Below, piece after piece: positions 5,110 through 5,790 of a stretch of 5,790 nt of DNA. Each line of letters opens with the position of its first letter. The first letter of the stretch is position 1. The stretch is from Methanobacteriota archaeon. GTDB taxonomy: Archaea > Thermoplasmatota > Poseidoniia > Poseidoniales > Poseidoniaceae. The DNA lies in contig PAEE01000064.1 of the NCBI GenBank assembly GCA_002701145.1, forward strand, positions 10,908 to 16,697, read 5' to 3'. The translations under genes were made by a program, and so were the position numbers. The notes below the pieces were generated by a model. It ran no database searches and was not told the DNA's origin. It saw nothing but the letters and a program-made list of their open reading frames with translations.

Positions 5110-5790
5110 AGAAATTGTTGAAGCCTATGATAACGGAGAAAGAGATCTTGAGCCACTCCTTGAAAAAATGGGATGGACTAGTTGGCTAGGTGTAGCTGAA
5201 TTGGGAATGGTATTGGGAAGCGGAATTGTTGAATTCTTATCTGACAAACTTACTCCTGCGGAATCAAAAGTATTGGAATTACTGGTTTTAAGAATTGAAG
5301 GAAAGATTAATCTTGAATCTATAGAAAGCGCACTTGAAGTGGCTAGAGACCCCGAAACTAGAGACTTAGCAATCGAAGGACGATTAAGAATGGAAAGAGG
5401 ATTAGTACATTTTGAGAGCGGTAATATCGAAGGGGCTCGCGATGATTTAACATGGGCTGAGACTAGATTAAAGTCTGTAGCAAAGGCTAGTAGAGACCAC
5501 GACATATCATTGCTCAATAAAGCAGCATTCCATCTTTCAATAGATGAATCGATGATGGCATTACATGTTCACGGTGAGATTTCAAGAAGCGCTGGACATG
5601 CTAATGAGACTATTGCGATATCACGTATTCAAGCAGCAAGGATTCACTTAGCATACGGCCATATTTTTGATGCAGCCAGGTGCGCATTCAATGCCCATGC
5701 TCATGCAATGATCTCAAAGCAAAAAAGTCTGGCTGTTGAATCAGGAGCTATATTCGTAGAGATAGCAGCAGAGCACATCGTAGATGGTGC
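5099..5790 (+). CDS. Unrecognised helical, TPR-like protein (3' end outside window)
   Basis: The open frame continues past the window edge; 230 complete codons are visible without a stop. I do not recognise the family. The translation begins MNPEEIVEAYDNGERDLEPL and is rich in A, E, L, R and I, with almost no proline after residue 85, suggesting an all-helical repeat protein. Two stretches resemble tetratricopeptide repeats: about 93-126 (RGLVHFESGNIEGARDDL inside) and about 175-206 (ARIHLAYGHIFDAARCAF inside), each with a small residue or glycine at the helix turn. No signal peptide or clear membrane segment is seen; the LGVAELGMVLGSGIVEFL stretch (30-47) is short and mildly hydrophobic. It overlaps the DHH gene by 11 bases and has a good Shine-Dalgarno site, so it is likely cotranslated with the operon. 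A scaffold or adaptor role is only inference. Confidence 0.8.
   Translation, partial: MNPEEIVEAYDNGERDLEPLLEKMGWTSWLGVAELGMVLGSGIVEFLSDKLTPAESKVLELLVLRIEGKINLESIESALEVARDPETRDLAIEGRLRMERGLVHFESGNIEGARDDLTWAETRLKSVAKASRDHDISLLNKAAFHLSIDESMMALHVHGEISRSAGHANETIAISRIQAARIHLAYGHIFDAARCAFNAHAHAMISKQKSLAVESGAIFVEIAAEHIVDG

Noticed and set aside
5125..5517. Minus-strand open frame of 130 codons opposite the terminal gene
   Set aside because: The plus-strand frame has a strong ribosome site, a natural acidic-helical composition and operon overlap; the reverse frame is Ser/Leu-rich with no start signal.

Overview
This window is a stretch of archaeal core-genome DNA carrying the conserved exosome superoperon. 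All nine genes lie on the + strand and are packed almost without gaps. The mixture of an archaeal proteasome alpha subunit, SBDS, Rrp4/Rrp41/Rrp42, L37Ae, Pcc1, prefoldin beta and a DHH phosphoesterase identifies an archaeon with certainty. The protein style (moderate GC, strong Shine-Dalgarno sites, occasional TTG start, acidic tail on L37Ae) is compatible with an uncultured marine euryarchaeon of the Thermoplasmata side (Marine Group II/Poseidoniales type). That placement is an impression from the sequence, not a demonstrated assignment.

Layout. 1-258: 3' end of the proteasome alpha subunit gene (5' end outside the window). 267-953: SBDS ribosome maturation factor. 954-1015: the only sizeable gap, 62 bases, with a weak TATA-like element. 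1016-1702 Rrp4, 1702-2439 Rrp41 and 2439-3221 Rrp42 form the RNA exosome, joined by one-base TGATG stop/start overlaps. 3224-3583: ribosomal protein L37Ae with an unusual C-terminal extension. 3590-3796: Pcc1 of KEOPS, starting with TTG. 3821-4129: prefoldin beta. 4126-5109: DHH/DHHA1 phosphoesterase. 5099-end: start of an unrecognised helical, TPR-like protein that runs out of the window.

How the genes work together. Rrp41/Rrp42 form the hexameric phosphorolytic ring and Rrp4 the RNA-binding cap. The DHH protein could finish off the short oligonucleotides the exosome leaves, but this is inference. SBDS and L37Ae belong to 60S-type large subunit assembly, Pcc1 to tRNA t6A modification, prefoldin and the proteasome to protein folding and turnover. 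The operon therefore couples RNA decay, translation and protein quality control, as known across archaea.

The points worth a second look are departures from the standard superoperon. No rpoP gene lies between L37Ae and Pcc1. L37Ae has an added tail. The Rrp4 KH domain has altered glycine motifs. The DHH protein lacks the motif I histidine. An unknown TPR-like gene is translationally coupled to the operon end. I saw no mobile element, CRISPR array, tRNA or rRNA, and no evidence of a wholly new multi-gene system.
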